Shown in pieces: positions 1 to 13,050 of a stretch of DNA of 64,000 nt (positions within the stretch are counted from its first letter, which is position 1; each line of letters opens with the position of its first letter). The stretch is from Agelaius tricolor. Taxonomy: Eukaryota; Chordata; Aves; Passeriformes; Icteridae. The translations under genes were made by a program, and so were the position numbers. The notes below the pieces were generated by a model. It was not told the DNA's origin and made no database searches. It was given only the letters and a program-made list of their open reading frames with translations. Where the stretch lies: assembly GCA_023055355.1 (NCBI GenBank), contig JALJCS010000001.1, positions 46,815,381-46,879,380 on the forward strand, given 5' to 3'.

Positions 1-3000
1 TTTGGCTGTAAATGTTTGTTACCCTAAATTTGTGTCTAGTGTTTGGGTTAGAAAAATATGATATAATAAGGTATCTTTCCTTTTCTGCTCCAGATTCCAG
101 AGTTCTTAGAAGGATGCAGAAGTAGTGAAAAAAGTAAAGAGAATAGCAGAGGCAAATATTAATTTGCCTAATGCCATAAGGCATTTAGTCAAAGCTGTTC
201 TTAGTGCATGCTTAATTGCTGTAATGAACTAAGATAGAAGCAATGCAGTTTCTAGAAGTGCACTTGGTAATAGAAGGATGTGTTTAAATATCCCATATAA
301 GTGGATAGACATGTTCACTAGCAAAACTGGTTATTGTTATTTTTTCAAAAATAACAGTAAAATGGGTGTTTACACAGAGAAATGGACAGCCATGTAGCAC
401 ATTTTCTCATCCTGTAGAAGGCATTTTCTGCCTGCTTCTCTGTTACCAGTTTCAGCTGGCTTTGCGTTTCAAATTTTCCACCTCTCAGGTAGTAACCATA
501 CAACTCTGAAACCAGGGAGCCAGATAAATAGCAAAAAGAGCATCAGCTTGCTTGTTTCCACCTGCAACTTTTGAGGGGACAAACCTGATATTGTTTGATG
601 GGTTATCCAGCACCTCTTGGTTCTGTGAAGCATTGCCCTGGGTATTTATTGAGTTCTGATCATTCTCTAACTAAGCTTTTTATTTTCCATATTAGCAGAC
701 TTGCTTCAAAGACTTGACCTGTTCTTTTGTCTTTTTCCTTATTAGCAATGTGCCATACATTTCTTAGCCTGTTTATACATCCTGAGTGTACACTGGTTCA
801 TCATGAAATCAGGGCTTTGTGGCAAGTCTCATGGAAGATCCAACTTCTTTAAACAGAGAAAACTGTCTATCCCGAATGTGCAAATACTGTAGGATTATGT
901 CTCCTTTTGCAGATGTCTACTCCACTACATTTTACTGCCATTTTATTGCATTTATTCCCTGTTCCCATCAGCAGGAGAACAAAATCCATTCTAATCCACA
1001 GTGTTTCCCTTGAGGCTAGACCTCAAAAAGAAAAAAAAAATGGTTTCAAGACATCTTCAATTGTTTATGAAATGTAATTCATCATACATTCATAATACAT
1101 TTTCCTGAAAACTTAAAAACCACTGCTTTGGCATTCTTGTTAGAACTGATCCTCTTTGCAGTCAAAATCTTCAAGCAAAGAGAATGTACCTTGTGTAAGG
1201 GCATCCTCATCCTCCTCTCACTTCCGTATCCACTCAAGGCTCACACAGGCTCTCAAAACGGCCAGCAAGTTACTCCTCTGCTTCTTCCTAACCAGAAGAA
1301 AGCTAAGGTGGGCATCAGGAAGTAAACTGAATGCCATCACACAGGATGTGAAAACTAGAGGATTTTTTAGCCTTACCACAGTAGCTTGCAGAATGATATC
1401 TAGAGGATAAGTAAGATTTTCTCATCAAATTCAAACCCTACAAGAGAGAAAACAATATTCAAGCAGTAGTATATATCTAAAATCCACAAAATAATAATGA
1501 TAACAATATTTCTAGTTTGTTCCCAAATCCTATACCCTATTACATAGACCAGGGTAACCTATTACAGGTGTCCTATTACAGTTAAGTGAGGCTTTTAGAG
1601 GGCACAGTGGGATTTGAGAACTTGTGTGAAAAGGAAATAGAATCTCTTATAAGAAAGAAGAACTTTAAATACAAAATTGTATATCATCCTGTAGTTGAGT
1701 GCCTTCTGATTTTCATTCTGCTTTAGATCAACTGATACCAACTTTAGTAGGTGTTTTTGGTTGCTGGAAAGCACTGAGGTTTAAAAAAATCCTAATGAAC
1801 CAAACCCCAAACAAGAAAAACCAAACCAAAGCCAAACAACAATTTAAAAATGTAAATATTAATTTTCTGCTATATATTGAGAAAATTCATATGGTATTTT
1901 AATTCTGAAAATATTCTTTTCAAGGTATTCAATACACAAAGTCAGCACAGGATGAAAAAGAAGCCATAGAGAACAGAAGCCAGGTGCTATTTGGGAGATG
2001 TTGATGATAATTGAAAAGAGAATGTATAAAACATTAAAGGTCAGGACATCTACAAACAATTTTTGTTTCAGGCTATATGTTAAGTTATAAGAATAACAAA
2101 GGAATTTTTAATATAGAATTGCCTTCATTTACTTGGAAGACTGAATAATTCTAGAAAGCTCAGTTAAAAAAAAAAACAAAACATAGCAGGTAGTCCTAAT
2201 ATTTTCAGCTGTATTTTCTGAGTGTTATATTTAATAGATAGCTGCTTGACGAAACAATAACAGCTGCTGCTAAGTAAGATTACCATTCTATTACCTAACT
2301 TTAAAAAAGGGGAATAAGAAAAAAAAGGCAACGAGAAGAAAATACGGAAAAAGTCTAGCCCTGTGTCTCAGTTTCTCAACCCAAAACCATCTGTCAAAAA
2401 TAATGTATTGAAACCTCCTGTACCATCAGTGAATAATGGAAGCTTGTGTTTTGTCTGTTTCTGCTTCTGAACTGTTGTTTCAGCTTCTTGGTGCCAGAGG
2501 CTCCTCAGAGTTTACAGATGGTTTTATAACTGAAGCGATCCATTTTAATTGTAAAGCATCATTAAGAAGTATTAAAACCAGTTTTTATTATTTTCATTGC
2601 TTTCTACCTATAGTGGCAATATTCAGAGTTCTCTAGACCGCCATTGATTTTGCTTAGAGCATTGCTCCATCAGAGTTCCACTGTGGATTCAGTGAACCTG
2701 GGTCCATCTGTGCCACCTGCTAGTCTGGCTGTCCAAACACATCATGGGCTTTGTTTGGATGACAGAGTAAATGGCATGGCAGGTACACTTAAAAAATCAA
2801 AATGAAGCATATATTATTTATTAAAGTAATCCCTATCCTACTGAGATATATCCTGAACTGAGGTGATAGAAACAAAAAATAATCTAACATTTGTCTTGAA
2901 AACGTCTGGTTTGGGTGAATTTAAACTCATGTTGCTTCAGTACATTCAAAGTAAGAACTCCCCTTTGCCCTTGTTTCCCTACACCTTTATGTACTTAATT

Positions 3001-5648
3001 TTCAAGCTGTTGTTGTGATACTGAAGGACTGCACTGTGTCAAGAGTCTTGAATAAATTACGTCAGAGAAGCTTTGAAAGCTACTGAGAAACTGGCCTCAA
3101 GGTTAGGTATTGGTTAAAAAAGGCCTGATAACTGAAGAGGCATTGCTGCTGATGTGCTTTGTTCTAATGATTTTCTATTAGTAGGGAGTCTTGATTAATG
3201 ATTCTTTATCAGCATGTCCTGATAAACGTGCTAGTCAATGAATCAGTGTGTCATTTTATTTTCTCTTAAAGAACATCCTTCTAATGTGAGTGTGACAGGA
3301 ATTGGTTTTAAATGAACTGCTTCAAGCAATTTCTTTATCTGAATGGAGAAAATATTTTCACTTTCTAAAGTTTTGAATTCCTGCATAATTTTCTCCTGAA
3401 TTCATTAATTATTTGTACCAAGTAACTACTTCTGTGAGATTTTTGCATTTAAAAAACACAGTAAGTTTGTAAAACTGCTTGGAATCAGAAGAGGTTCTGT
3501 GGTAATCTTACTGTTGTATTTAAATTCTATTCTCTTTTAACTGCAGCAGGCTCTTAAAGAAAAAGCTGAGTCTAAAGCTTGAGCAAGCTTGCTTGAAAAT
3601 ATATTCAATGTATGAATATTTAATTTTTAGCTTTTCTACTGTGCTACTGTAAAAAAGCAACAGCAGCCATTTTCTGCAGAAAACTAAGAGCTTGCCCATT
3701 TTGTTAAGGTGAAAAAAAAACCCATAAGCAAACACTAGTAAGCTGATTATTTTTTTAAAAAATAGAATATTAATCTAGTTTGTTGTGGGTTTTCTTCTCA
3801 TTAAAAATTATACAAGAATATAATGAGTGCTTAAGATCTGTTTGGGTTTGTTTGTTTTTGGTTTGGTTTTTTTTAATAGTCTTGCTATGAAGGTAGAGTT
3901 TCCAATGGATAACCAAGATGTGGTACAGAACTTGCAGAACTATCCAGCACGTTATCAGTTTGATAGGGGAGTGAGGATCCTGGAAAGCTGGAAGTGTTTA
4001 ACTGGTGTGTGATCAAGCAGAGCTGTATCAGTGATGAGCTGCTTGTGGTGCCCAAGCAGTGCTTCCTCCTCTCCTCAGGGTTAAACCTTGTGGAACTGCA
4101 TGAAATTGGTGCAGCTAACCCAGTCAGATACCATTTGGAAGGGAGAGGTGGTTATTTTGGTCAATCAGTAGCTGAGTTCAGTGGTTTGTGGTCTCACACT
4201 GGCACACTCACAGAACTGAAGTACATGCCCAGGTGACCTGGCCAACATCGCTTCTGTCCAAGTCTGGAGGCCAGGAGATGCCAGCAGCTGCATCCTCAAC
4301 ACTTCTCTTGGGTTCTTCTTGGTGGCAACAGATGAGTTCTAGGGATTCACCAAAGAATTTTGCTTACTTCACCCTGTGTAAATGCTAGGCAAATCTGCTG
4401 CCAGACGTTCTTTCCTGTTTCTCAGGGTAGCTGGGCTGGCAGGAGGAGACACATGGCATTTTGTGTCACCTCTCCTGCCTGCATGCACTCCTGACTTGCA
4501 CAGCAACCAGGTTTGCAGTGTAATGAATTACACGGTTTTAATTCTGGATACCTAGCTTGAGAAGATATGCTAAATTCTTACAAGAAGAGTTGAGAATCTA
4601 AATCTAAAGTTGAGGATCTAATTACCTATGATTAGTCACCCAAAAATATGTCTAGAAAGTGGAACTTTGTATCTTCTAAAGATAAACTAAATATTCACAT
4701 CTCCTATATGCTGGACATTGACTATTGGAATCAGGTGGTGCTTCCAATATCTCTGAGAAACTTGAGTTTGATAATTCCCAGGTTTGTCACAGAATAGATT
4801 CAATCGGGACTTCTGGAAAAAAAAAAATAAAAGAAGTATGCTGCTCAAAGAAATCAGTAATTTTTTTACTTTTTCTTTCATATATAGCAGGTAGAGTTCC
4901 TTTCTGAAGGTTTATTATTTTGAAGCTGTGTGTTATATAAATATAGATGCTGGAAATAAGTTTTTTGTATTGGCATAATTCTGAAATAACTAATATGATA
5001 ATGAGTTATTTAAAAACTATTGTCCAGGACCATTGCCCACCTGGATGAGGGCAGATGTGGCTTCTGCCCTTGCCAGGGCTCCTGCCCATCCCTTCCACAC
5101 CTGGTCCCTGCTGATGCTGAGGGTTATTCTGTGACATGAACCCACCTTGGCACCCGGGATAGGAGGTTTTTGTTGGCTTAAACCTCAAGAGTACAAACAT
5201 CTTCACAGCTTGGGACACTGCCATCAGCTATGTCAGCACTCCCCCTAATTTACTCTCAGTTGTTGCCTCTTGTGCAATCAGCAGGTCAACAATGTAGTTA
5301 TTGAAAAATATAGGCTGCTGAAATTTGCCTATATAATGAGGTAAGAATTGATTTTTCATTTTATTTTAATTATTTTCAATATATCAATGATGTTGTATAG
5401 TTTACCTAGTAGCAGGGAATAGATATAAGTACGTGTATCCAAATTAAGCATAATATCTTAATACTTATGTCTCAAAAGTCCCTTTGCAAAGCACAATGTG
5501 GAAAACAGGTAAGAATCACTGCAGTTCTTTGAATTCCAACTGATCAAATGCATATGATGTCTATATCTCCTCTAACTGATGATTCCTGTAGTCAGCATCA
5601 GCAATGGCAAAAATGGTGGAAAGAGGAAACTGGTGAGAAGATAGAGCT

Positions 5649-5692
5649 TCTGATAAGCAATTTATATTTCTCTGATAAGCAATTTATATTTC
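5649..5692. repeat. Exact 22-bp tandem duplication
   Basis: Two adjacent identical 22-bp units, each starting tctgataagc and ending tatatttc, lie at 5649-5670 and 5671-5692. Exact identity in otherwise diverged non-coding DNA suggests a fairly recent slippage or repair-associated duplication. No function is implied. Confidence 0.95.
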
Positions 5693-6782
5693 TCAGCTCA
5701 GGGAAACAAAATCTAGGCATTCAAAAACTAAGTGCTTGAGAAGGGGAGGAATAAGAGTCATAAGTTTAATTCATGTTGTTACAACAGGCATCCACAGTTC
5801 AATTTTGCATTCATTGCTTTTAGATGAGGTTTGTATTAAATCTGAGCAAATTTATTCAGAAGTTTATATAAGGGTTGGGTTTTTGGTTTTTTTTTTCTTT
5901 TATTGTTGTCAAATAATTTTCACCATCTAGATATTGGCAATTTTTTAGCTTGGATAGAAATATCTAAATGAGAACAAAACTATATCAGTGCATATTTTCA
6001 CAAGTATATCAGTTATACTTTCTGACAGAATTACTAATGGTTTTTGATAATCACCTTTTCAGACTCACTGGTTTCAGTTAAATGCCCTTTGATATACTTT
6101 TTTACCAGACAATTAAAGTTGGAGTAAACCAGCTCAAATCCTGATAACTTTAAGGAGTATCTTTTGCGGTGTTGCTTTTGACAAAAGCATTTAGGTATAC
6201 TTTACTGCTTTTTGTAAAACTATGTAATACTTTCTCTTATTAGCTTTCCTCTCATTTTATTTCCCTTTGGATTGTACAGCTTTCTTGAGCTTTACATAAA
6301 CATGTCTTCTAACTTTATTTTATGTGAGTTGAGTGCATTTTACAACAGTTTTTAGCTACTAATTTGGGCTCTACATTTCTGTGTATAAGCATTTCTCTTG
6401 GGAAAGTTTAATTTTTCTGCTACATCATTTGCTTAAATGAGGCAGTAAATAGATTTAGTATTAAAAGTCATTCTTTTCCATGCTAATATGGAAACAATTT
6501 AGATGCTTCAGAATACTGATTCAGAATACTTGGTACCAATGTCTTGATGAGACATGATATTTGTTATTCTAAGAATTAATATATGCTGTTATATCATAAT
6601 TTCATTTCCTGATCGTACTTTTGGTATGCTGTGTATGTATATATATAAATGTGCACATACATAAGAAGAGGAAATAATAATTCAAATTTTACAGAGGCAC
6701 TTTAAAAAACAAGTTGTTTTGGTGAGGGAAAAAAAGTAGAAAAGCAAATTTGGAAAATAACCTTCATTTTAAATTATGTCAG

Positions 6783-6796
6783 TTTTTTTTTTTTTT
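6783..6796. repeat. Poly-T tract
   Basis: An uninterrupted run of 14 T. It is a simple sequence, with no adjacent element whose tail it could be. Confidence 0.9.
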
Positions 6797-9700
6797 AATT
6801 GCTCAATTTATCTGAAATCTGAAGCCATTACTGTGTACCTCTTATTTCTCAGTTCTTTATAATAAAGGAAGGATTCACCTGGTGTTTCTAAGTTGTCCAT
6901 GGGGAGAGGCAGGCAACAGCAGAAGGCAATTCTTGTCTTACATCTGCTTAGATACTTATCATAGAAGGGGATATATTACCCTCTGGGTAATTGTCTGTGC
7001 ATGCAATATTGTTATTTCTTTTTTTAAAATGCAAGGCCAGGATAAGCCTGAAGAACCCAATGCTTCCTATAGTTCATTTTATTTTGTTGGAGTTGCAGTA
7101 ATTGCATCTCTGCAGCAACCACACTTGTTTGAATGGATTGTACATTTTACAAGAGGTGTCTCAAAATGACAGGAACTCAATGGTTTGACATTCACACAAA
7201 TTACACACTTTCCATTTTGCATGCTACCTGATGCATTTTTTATATATAAACAGAATGTTAACTTTATTAAAACGAGGAGTTTGTTTAAATAAATAAAAAA
7301 AAATCATGAGAAGCAAGACTTTTTGAACCATTTTCTACTTGTACTGGAAAATGTTTACTCATATGGAATAGTCTTCATTTCCTTTGCTCAGTGAAATGGA
7401 TGGTTTGGTGCTCTGTTAAATAGTCTCTGTTTTAGCAGAGCAATGTGGGCATTTTAGTGGTGCAGAAATTAGTTCCCACTGGAGAATATATATAGCTCTT
7501 TTTGGGAATTAAAACCTACAACCCAAGTCTCACCTTCAGCCCAGTGAAGTTAATGGTCTGACTCCATTATACAAGACTTTTTTGTGTAGTTCTAATTAAT
7601 CAATGCCTTACTTTAAAGGTGAAACATTTTGAGTGAGAGATAAACACAATAGTTTGGGTTAACTATTGGTACTAAAAAAATAAACTGTGTCAGTTTTGGT
7701 TATCAACCAGATTTCAGCTTATATCTGGTGTTATAACCTTTTTATAAGAATTTAAATTATTCAGTCTCTCATTCTGTTAATTCTTCCTCTAAGCTGTTCT
7801 TTTGTTTGGTTCTGGTGTGCAGCTGCTGTGTCCCCTCCTCCAGGTGGCTTTGCTTCGAATGCTTGGAAAAAATTATTCTGCTTAGAAATAGGTAACTCCA
7901 CAAGTATTTAAAATATCTCATGGTCCACCTTTTCCTGACTGAAAAATTGTTGTTTTTTTTGTCTTTGCAACATTAAAAAGGAAGAAATATTTTTTTATGT
8001 TAGGGAAATAATTTTATTTCTTTATGTGCTGCCCAGCTACATAGCTATGAAAGACTGTCTGAAGGCTTTTGAGAAGAGAGGATTTGTGGGTGTTACTGTA
8101 CTTAGAGGAGAGGAAGTGAAGGACCTGCCTCAAAGTGATAAATCCTGTGAGAATTGAGGCATCAAACTTTCCAACAACAGCCTGAAGCAACACATTAGCA
8201 TCTACAGCAGGTGACGGCAATGATTCGGAAAAGCTCAGATGCAATGAATTCAGGTGTTGGTGTTAGAAAATCTGGTCTCTGAAGAATAGTTCTTGTTACT
8301 ATGGAAAGTTGTTCTTGCCAAAAGAGATTTGAAGGTAATTTAAGTGCAAGTCAGCTTTATGTTGACTCCAAGCAAGGCCATAAAATAATCGTGTGTAGGA
8401 TTTAGTTCTGAATGTGAGTCAGCTGTGGAGCAGCAATACTCACTGAATTTCTTTTGTTTGGCAAATGCACATACTTGAGCTGATTCAACCACAATTTCAC
8501 CATATTTGTTAAAGTCCTAATACAGATTTTTTTTGAACCAGAAGAACTAGGTCCAGGGGAGACATGATTCACAATGGGTGACTTAATTTCTGTGTTTAGG
8601 ATGGACAGGGGGGCTGCACATGGGGTGACATGGTCCAGTGCTCCCAGGCTTTTGTGGGTGACACAGGTGGAAGAAAGAGGATGCATGTAACTGTAGGGCT
8701 ATCCATGAGGGGCTGTGTGCATCCTCTTCTATTACAAATATGTCTGTGATCCTGAGCAGTTTATAAGATAACACCTAATTCAGAGTCATTGTTATTTCAG
8801 AGTACAATAATGCTGTCATATTACCATCACCTCAGTGAGTATTATGAGACTGCTAACATTGACTTCTCCCTTTATTTGGTTCAAGAAAGCCATGAACCTT
8901 GCTTGTAAACTGTTTTATGCGGCTGCTTTTATATCACATTTCTGTGAACCATATAATTATTTACAGAGGTGTTTGATTATGTTTGACTTTCATTTTTGCT
9001 CCTAGTGTTCTATGTATTTTGGACTAAATTCATGAATATACAGAGTGTGATTACTGATAAGCTCCTAACTGTTGGAAGGACTGAAATAAACTTCTTATAT
9101 TTCCTCTCCTTTTTCTCTCCCTTTACTTAAATTTGTCCTGTAGAAGAAGATAGTCAAAGCAAGACACCAGTGTTCATGTGCAAATTTATCATCTGGTTAT
9201 TCTGCTGCAAAGAATGCTTTAGTTTGAATGTGTTGATACAAAACACTTAGAAAGCTGCCTGCACTTGGTCCGGACTAAATTATTGGAAGAAATTATCACT
9301 TCTCAAACTTGATGAACTATAGAGCTACAATTTTTTTTTCCCATATTCTCTAATTTACACTTAAGCGTTCATTTTCCTGATGTGATAGGTGAAAACTGAA
9401 CTAAAAGAAATGTCTTTGTGATTGACTGTTCCAGCCAGGAACAGCACTGGATCTCTAGACTTGAGAAAAGCTCATTCCATACTGCAACTGAATGTGCTCC
9501 CCATTTCCCTCCTCCCCTCTCTCTGAGCCCCAGGCAGCACAGAGATCACTATCTCCAGCAACATTTTGCCTATCTCTACCCATTCTTAGGAGCTGTGAAG
9601 TTTTTGAAAACTGAGGTTCTTGTAAGTTTCCCATGTCCATGTTAATTTTTTGTGGTGTTCCAAAATAATGTTAAATTCTGTGAATGCTTTTTTCACCACA

Positions 9701-10291
9701 GTAAATCCACCCTGCTTTTCCATTAAATTAACTGTAAAATTATTCTGTTTTTCCCAGAGAGGGTTGTTGTGTTACAACAGTCAAAAACCAATGAACCATC
9801 ACTTTTCCCCCCACCCATTTAGTATTGGTGGGGATTGCAGTGTAATGAACCCATTATCCATGATTAACTAATACAGTGTGAATCTTTTGCCACCCAGATC
9901 GTGTCAGGAATTGTTTGAAGCATAAGAAGTAAGAGCTTCAGAGTGCCTCTATTTTGGTAAAGGAATGTTGCTTCCAAATACGTAAGCACCTCTATGTTGG
10001 CTGTAACCCACCTCATTTCAGAGATTATACTCCCCTGACTCCACTGAGAGGATGGTAGTTCCTGTGCCCTGGCACATGCTTGAGAGGAAAAGGCTGTCAT
10101 TGTTTCATAGGGTCTCAAGGTGCAGGAAAATTGAAGGAAGAGGCATCTGAGGAAACAAAAAGCAAAGATAAAACAAGGCTAGTCATTGTGAAATGGTAGC
10201 TGTCCAGCAGAAGCTGACATTGAGGTTCCAAAGGCAAGCCCCATGGCATAGCATCATTTTATGACTTCAGGACTTGTAGCTGCTCATAGAC

Positions 10292-10307
10292 AAAAAAAAA
10301 AAAAAAA
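10292..10307. repeat. Poly-A tract
   Basis: An uninterrupted run of 16 A followed by an A/G-rich stretch. No target duplication or recognisable retrocopy body was seen upstream, so it is recorded as simple sequence rather than a retroposon tail. Confidence 0.9.
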
Positions 10308-11824
10308 GAAGAAAATTATTTAAAAGATAGAGAGGACAAATTTTTCAAGAGGTTATTTCACTTCTGTGATATCCTCAAAAAGTTTGTCAGAGCTCTTTTG
10401 TAGCATCATAGAAGTTTGGCAGATCCCTGAGATCTGGAGCAAACAAGGGTCTCACTGGGATGAGTGATAAACTAGCATTATGTGTTACATGTCTGTGTAT
10501 GTTTTCACTACAGCTGTGGGGCTTGCTCTCTACTTATGGAGTGTATGGATACCTTCAAATACATAATCCAGGAAAAGAATAGGTGAGATTAATTTTAAAC
10601 ATCTGTGACACAGTGGAAAAAGCATGCAAATCACTTTAGCAGCTAGTTTGTGTGCTCTTGTGCATGCTGGAGGTATAAGTAGAGCAGAAACCAGGAATAA
10701 AGGGAGGAGGGGGGCATGTTTCTTTAGAAATCTCTTTCTTAGAAAGTAGGTCAAGCAGCTTCTGTCACTGTGATGTTTTGTTTATGAGGGAAAGGACAAA
10801 ATGAAAATAATTTATTAGCCATGCTTGAGAACTGTCACCATCTACTTCTTGATGGAGTGCAGATAACAATAAGTGAGTGGTGTGTTAAGGTACAAGTTAA
10901 ATTAGCAGTATTAATTAGCTGTCTGAGCTCTCTGTTGGTTTTCCTGCTGTGAGTCTTTTCTAGACACATCTTGTGGGTCATACAAAATACAAACAAAGCA
11001 GTTGGCTCTACTGTATATATATTTCTTTATCTCTGGTTTATAATTACTTGCTCAAATGTGCAAACTGCTCTGAGTAACTCTGCCTTGTTAGTCTGGTGTA
11101 GCGTGATGGTAGTTGTCTCAAAGCCTTTGTGCTTCACTGTGGAGATTTTATCACTTACTTTAATTTGAAAAGGAAAAGTTCAAGTATGTGGGCTAATATC
11201 AGCTGGCAAGGGGGATGTGCCGAGGAGGGGGTGTTGTGCAGACTTAGCACGGCTGTCCCGTGCAGCTCCTGTGCCCCTGTTTGCCAGCAAGGCCTGATTG
11301 CTCCTGAGCTCATTCAGTGCTAGCAGCAGAGTAGTTACTTGAAGTATTTTTTGTAAGTCTGATTGGGCTTGGGTTTGTTTCCTCTTTGTATTTGGTGATT
11401 TGACAAAATAAAGATTAAATTGATGACCAAATGAGGTTTACAGTGGGCTTCAATATGAATAGAAAGTCATCCTTCTTTTTTTGGTTATTTTAATGGACCT
11501 CTTCAGTATTTACTTAGTTCTAACTTATCAGGTCTCTGCTTTATCTTTGCTTCTGCTTTTATACAGAAAAGAGATAGCAGGCTGTATTTTTACCTTACTT
11601 ATATATGTATCTAAACTGGTTTTAGCTTTGTTTGTTTTGACTAGTTGTTTTTCAGATTGTTTTGGCTTTTATTGTGGTGATGATTTAGGGTGGGTTTGTT
11701 GGGTTTTTTGGTTTGGCTTTTTTTTTTTTTCCTTCATGAAGACCAACACTTATTAATGGAAAGAGTAATTTTATAAATTATGTACAAATGTGTAGGGGGA
11801 TAGAATATAAGAAAATAAAGATAG

Positions 11825-12060
11825 TGTAGGAAGTAATCTTACCCCTAAGGAGTTGCAGCTGGGCCAATTATCAGAGATTAAGAATTGGCCTGACTTTAAC
11901 AGGCCACAGCTGCAACCAGTGAGAAGAAGAGGGCTATAAAGGAGTGGGGTGGCTGGTTGAGAAGGGAACTGGAGTCAGTTGGCTGCTTTGGGAAGAAGAA
12001 AGCGTCAGTGCTCTGAGGACCTGCTCACAACAAACACTGAGCAGGTATGAAACATTTGTG
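11825..12060 (+). mobile_element. LTR-like fragment of an endogenous retrovirus, promoter half
   Basis: The segment resembles songbird retroviral LTRs as I remember them. It may begin with TG at 11825 (tgtaggaagtaatc). It holds a compact promoter: paired CAGCTG E-boxes and CCAAT boxes in a nested palindrome at 11853-11915, then a TATA box (tataaa) at 11935-11940. Transcribed LTR sequence would follow from about 11965. I could not fix the 3' boundary, a polyadenylation signal or a target-site duplication, so it may be truncated. The family name is unknown to me. Alternatives are another promoter-bearing repeat or a single-copy promoter. No coding frame follows it. Confidence 0.45.
11853..11940 (+). 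promoter_or_regulatory. Nested CCAAT/E-box palindrome followed by TATA box
   Basis: The outer arms ttgcagctg (11853-11861) and cagctgcaa (11907-11915) are perfect reverse complements. Directly inside the left arm is ggccaatt (11862-11869), whose complement aattggcc is at 11883-11890. The left arms are contiguous, while the right arms are separated by 16 nt. The palindrome therefore carries two CAGCTG E-boxes and two CCAAT boxes in opposite orientation. TATAAA follows at 11935-11940, about 20 bp after the last arm. The spacing fits a polymerase II promoter; activity is inferred. Confidence 0.6.
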
Positions 12061-12869
12061 ATAGGTGACAACAGTAGGGAACTCCTGCAATATGATGACA
12101 ACATAAGGGTAGTTTAGGAGTTACAAGAGAATCTCATCATCACTAGTGCAACTGAACTATGCAGCCACCTCTGCATATAGGTTATGTTCAATATAAATAA
12201 TGAATTTATTAAATGACTCATATGGCCTTTTGCTGCTGAGCACCTCAGTATCTGAAGCTCCCCTTGCTAGATCTGTATATGTACCATCAATGGTTGCTAG
12301 GTGTCTTTTAAGAGTATACCTGCTTCAGTAATTTATCAGAATCCAGTGAGACATGATGGCAAAGCAGTGTAACAGGACAGATTTATTGTCAGCCAAGTCA
12401 AATCATGGCGTAAGAACAGCATTATTTATCCATATGGGATCCCCCTTAAGCAAATACAGAACTTCCCAGCTCTCCTACAGAAGGCATCAGGAAAAGCAGC
12501 ATGGATAGTGTGCTGTCCCAAACTAAGTATTTTTCTATAGGCTGTCAGGATTTTGTAATCTAATCTGTTGTGTTCATGAGAGCTGATAGAGTTAAGCACT
12601 ACAGGGTAGGGCCAAGAAAAGAGTTATAAACAGATTTCACAGGACTGGGCAAGTCTATTGAAATCAGTCTTCTGAACAGTGAACAGAATCACAGCTGCCA
12701 CAGTGGCAGAAATGGCTGGCAATCTTTCAGCACCTGAAAAGCATTTCAAGTGTCTTGAAACAAACAAAAAAAGGAACAGCTATAGATGCAAAAAAGGAAG
12801 ATGTTAAAATATATTTTAAAAATTTTCTTACAGATTTTAAGTGTTTTTAATCTTACAGTAACCTTTACT
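12061..12869. other. Anonymous non-coding DNA
   Basis: I see no gene, recognised repeat or notable structure between the LTR-like fragment and the CR1 tail. Composition is AT-rich like the rest of the window. Confidence 0.6.
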
Positions 12870-13050
12870 GAAGGGTTGTTAAATTTTGGAAGAGGCTGCC
12901 CAGGGAATTGGTGGAGTCACCACCCTTGGAGTTATTTAAAAGAGGTGCAGATATGGCACTTAAGGATATGGTTTATTGATGGACTTGGCAGCGCTGAGTT
13001 CATGACCACAGAGGTCTTTTCCAACCTGGGCAGTTCCTTAGAATCAGGGA
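12870..13050 (+). mobile_element. CR1 LINE, 3' fragment, plus strand
   Basis: The sequence follows the 3' end of chicken-repeat-1 retrotransposons. It has the block around agaggctgcccagggaat (about 12889), then ggtggagtcaccaccctt, a decayed 'goes on to a target amount' region, and gaggtcttttccaacctg near 13010. The terminal 8-bp repeat is no longer recognisable, so the copy is old and decayed. CR1 elements are non-LTR retrotransposons that usually insert 5'-truncated, which fits this short tail. The orientation is sense on the plus strand. Confidence 0.85.

Larger units (their letters stand above)
1..11824. other. Anonymous AT-rich non-coding DNA, no gene recognised
   Basis: No coding gene or recognised interspersed repeat was seen. 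The open frames are under 100 codons, overlap on opposite strands and have no family signature. Low-complexity runs occur, such as T14 at 6783-6796 and A16 at 10292-10307, plus GT-rich tracts near 3840-3875 and 11690-11730. A richer stretch at about 5020-5230 and another at about 4010-4340 could be old unrecognised repeats. Smaller items inside the interval are listed separately. It is intergenic or intronic; which one cannot be decided from the sequence. Confidence 0.7.
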
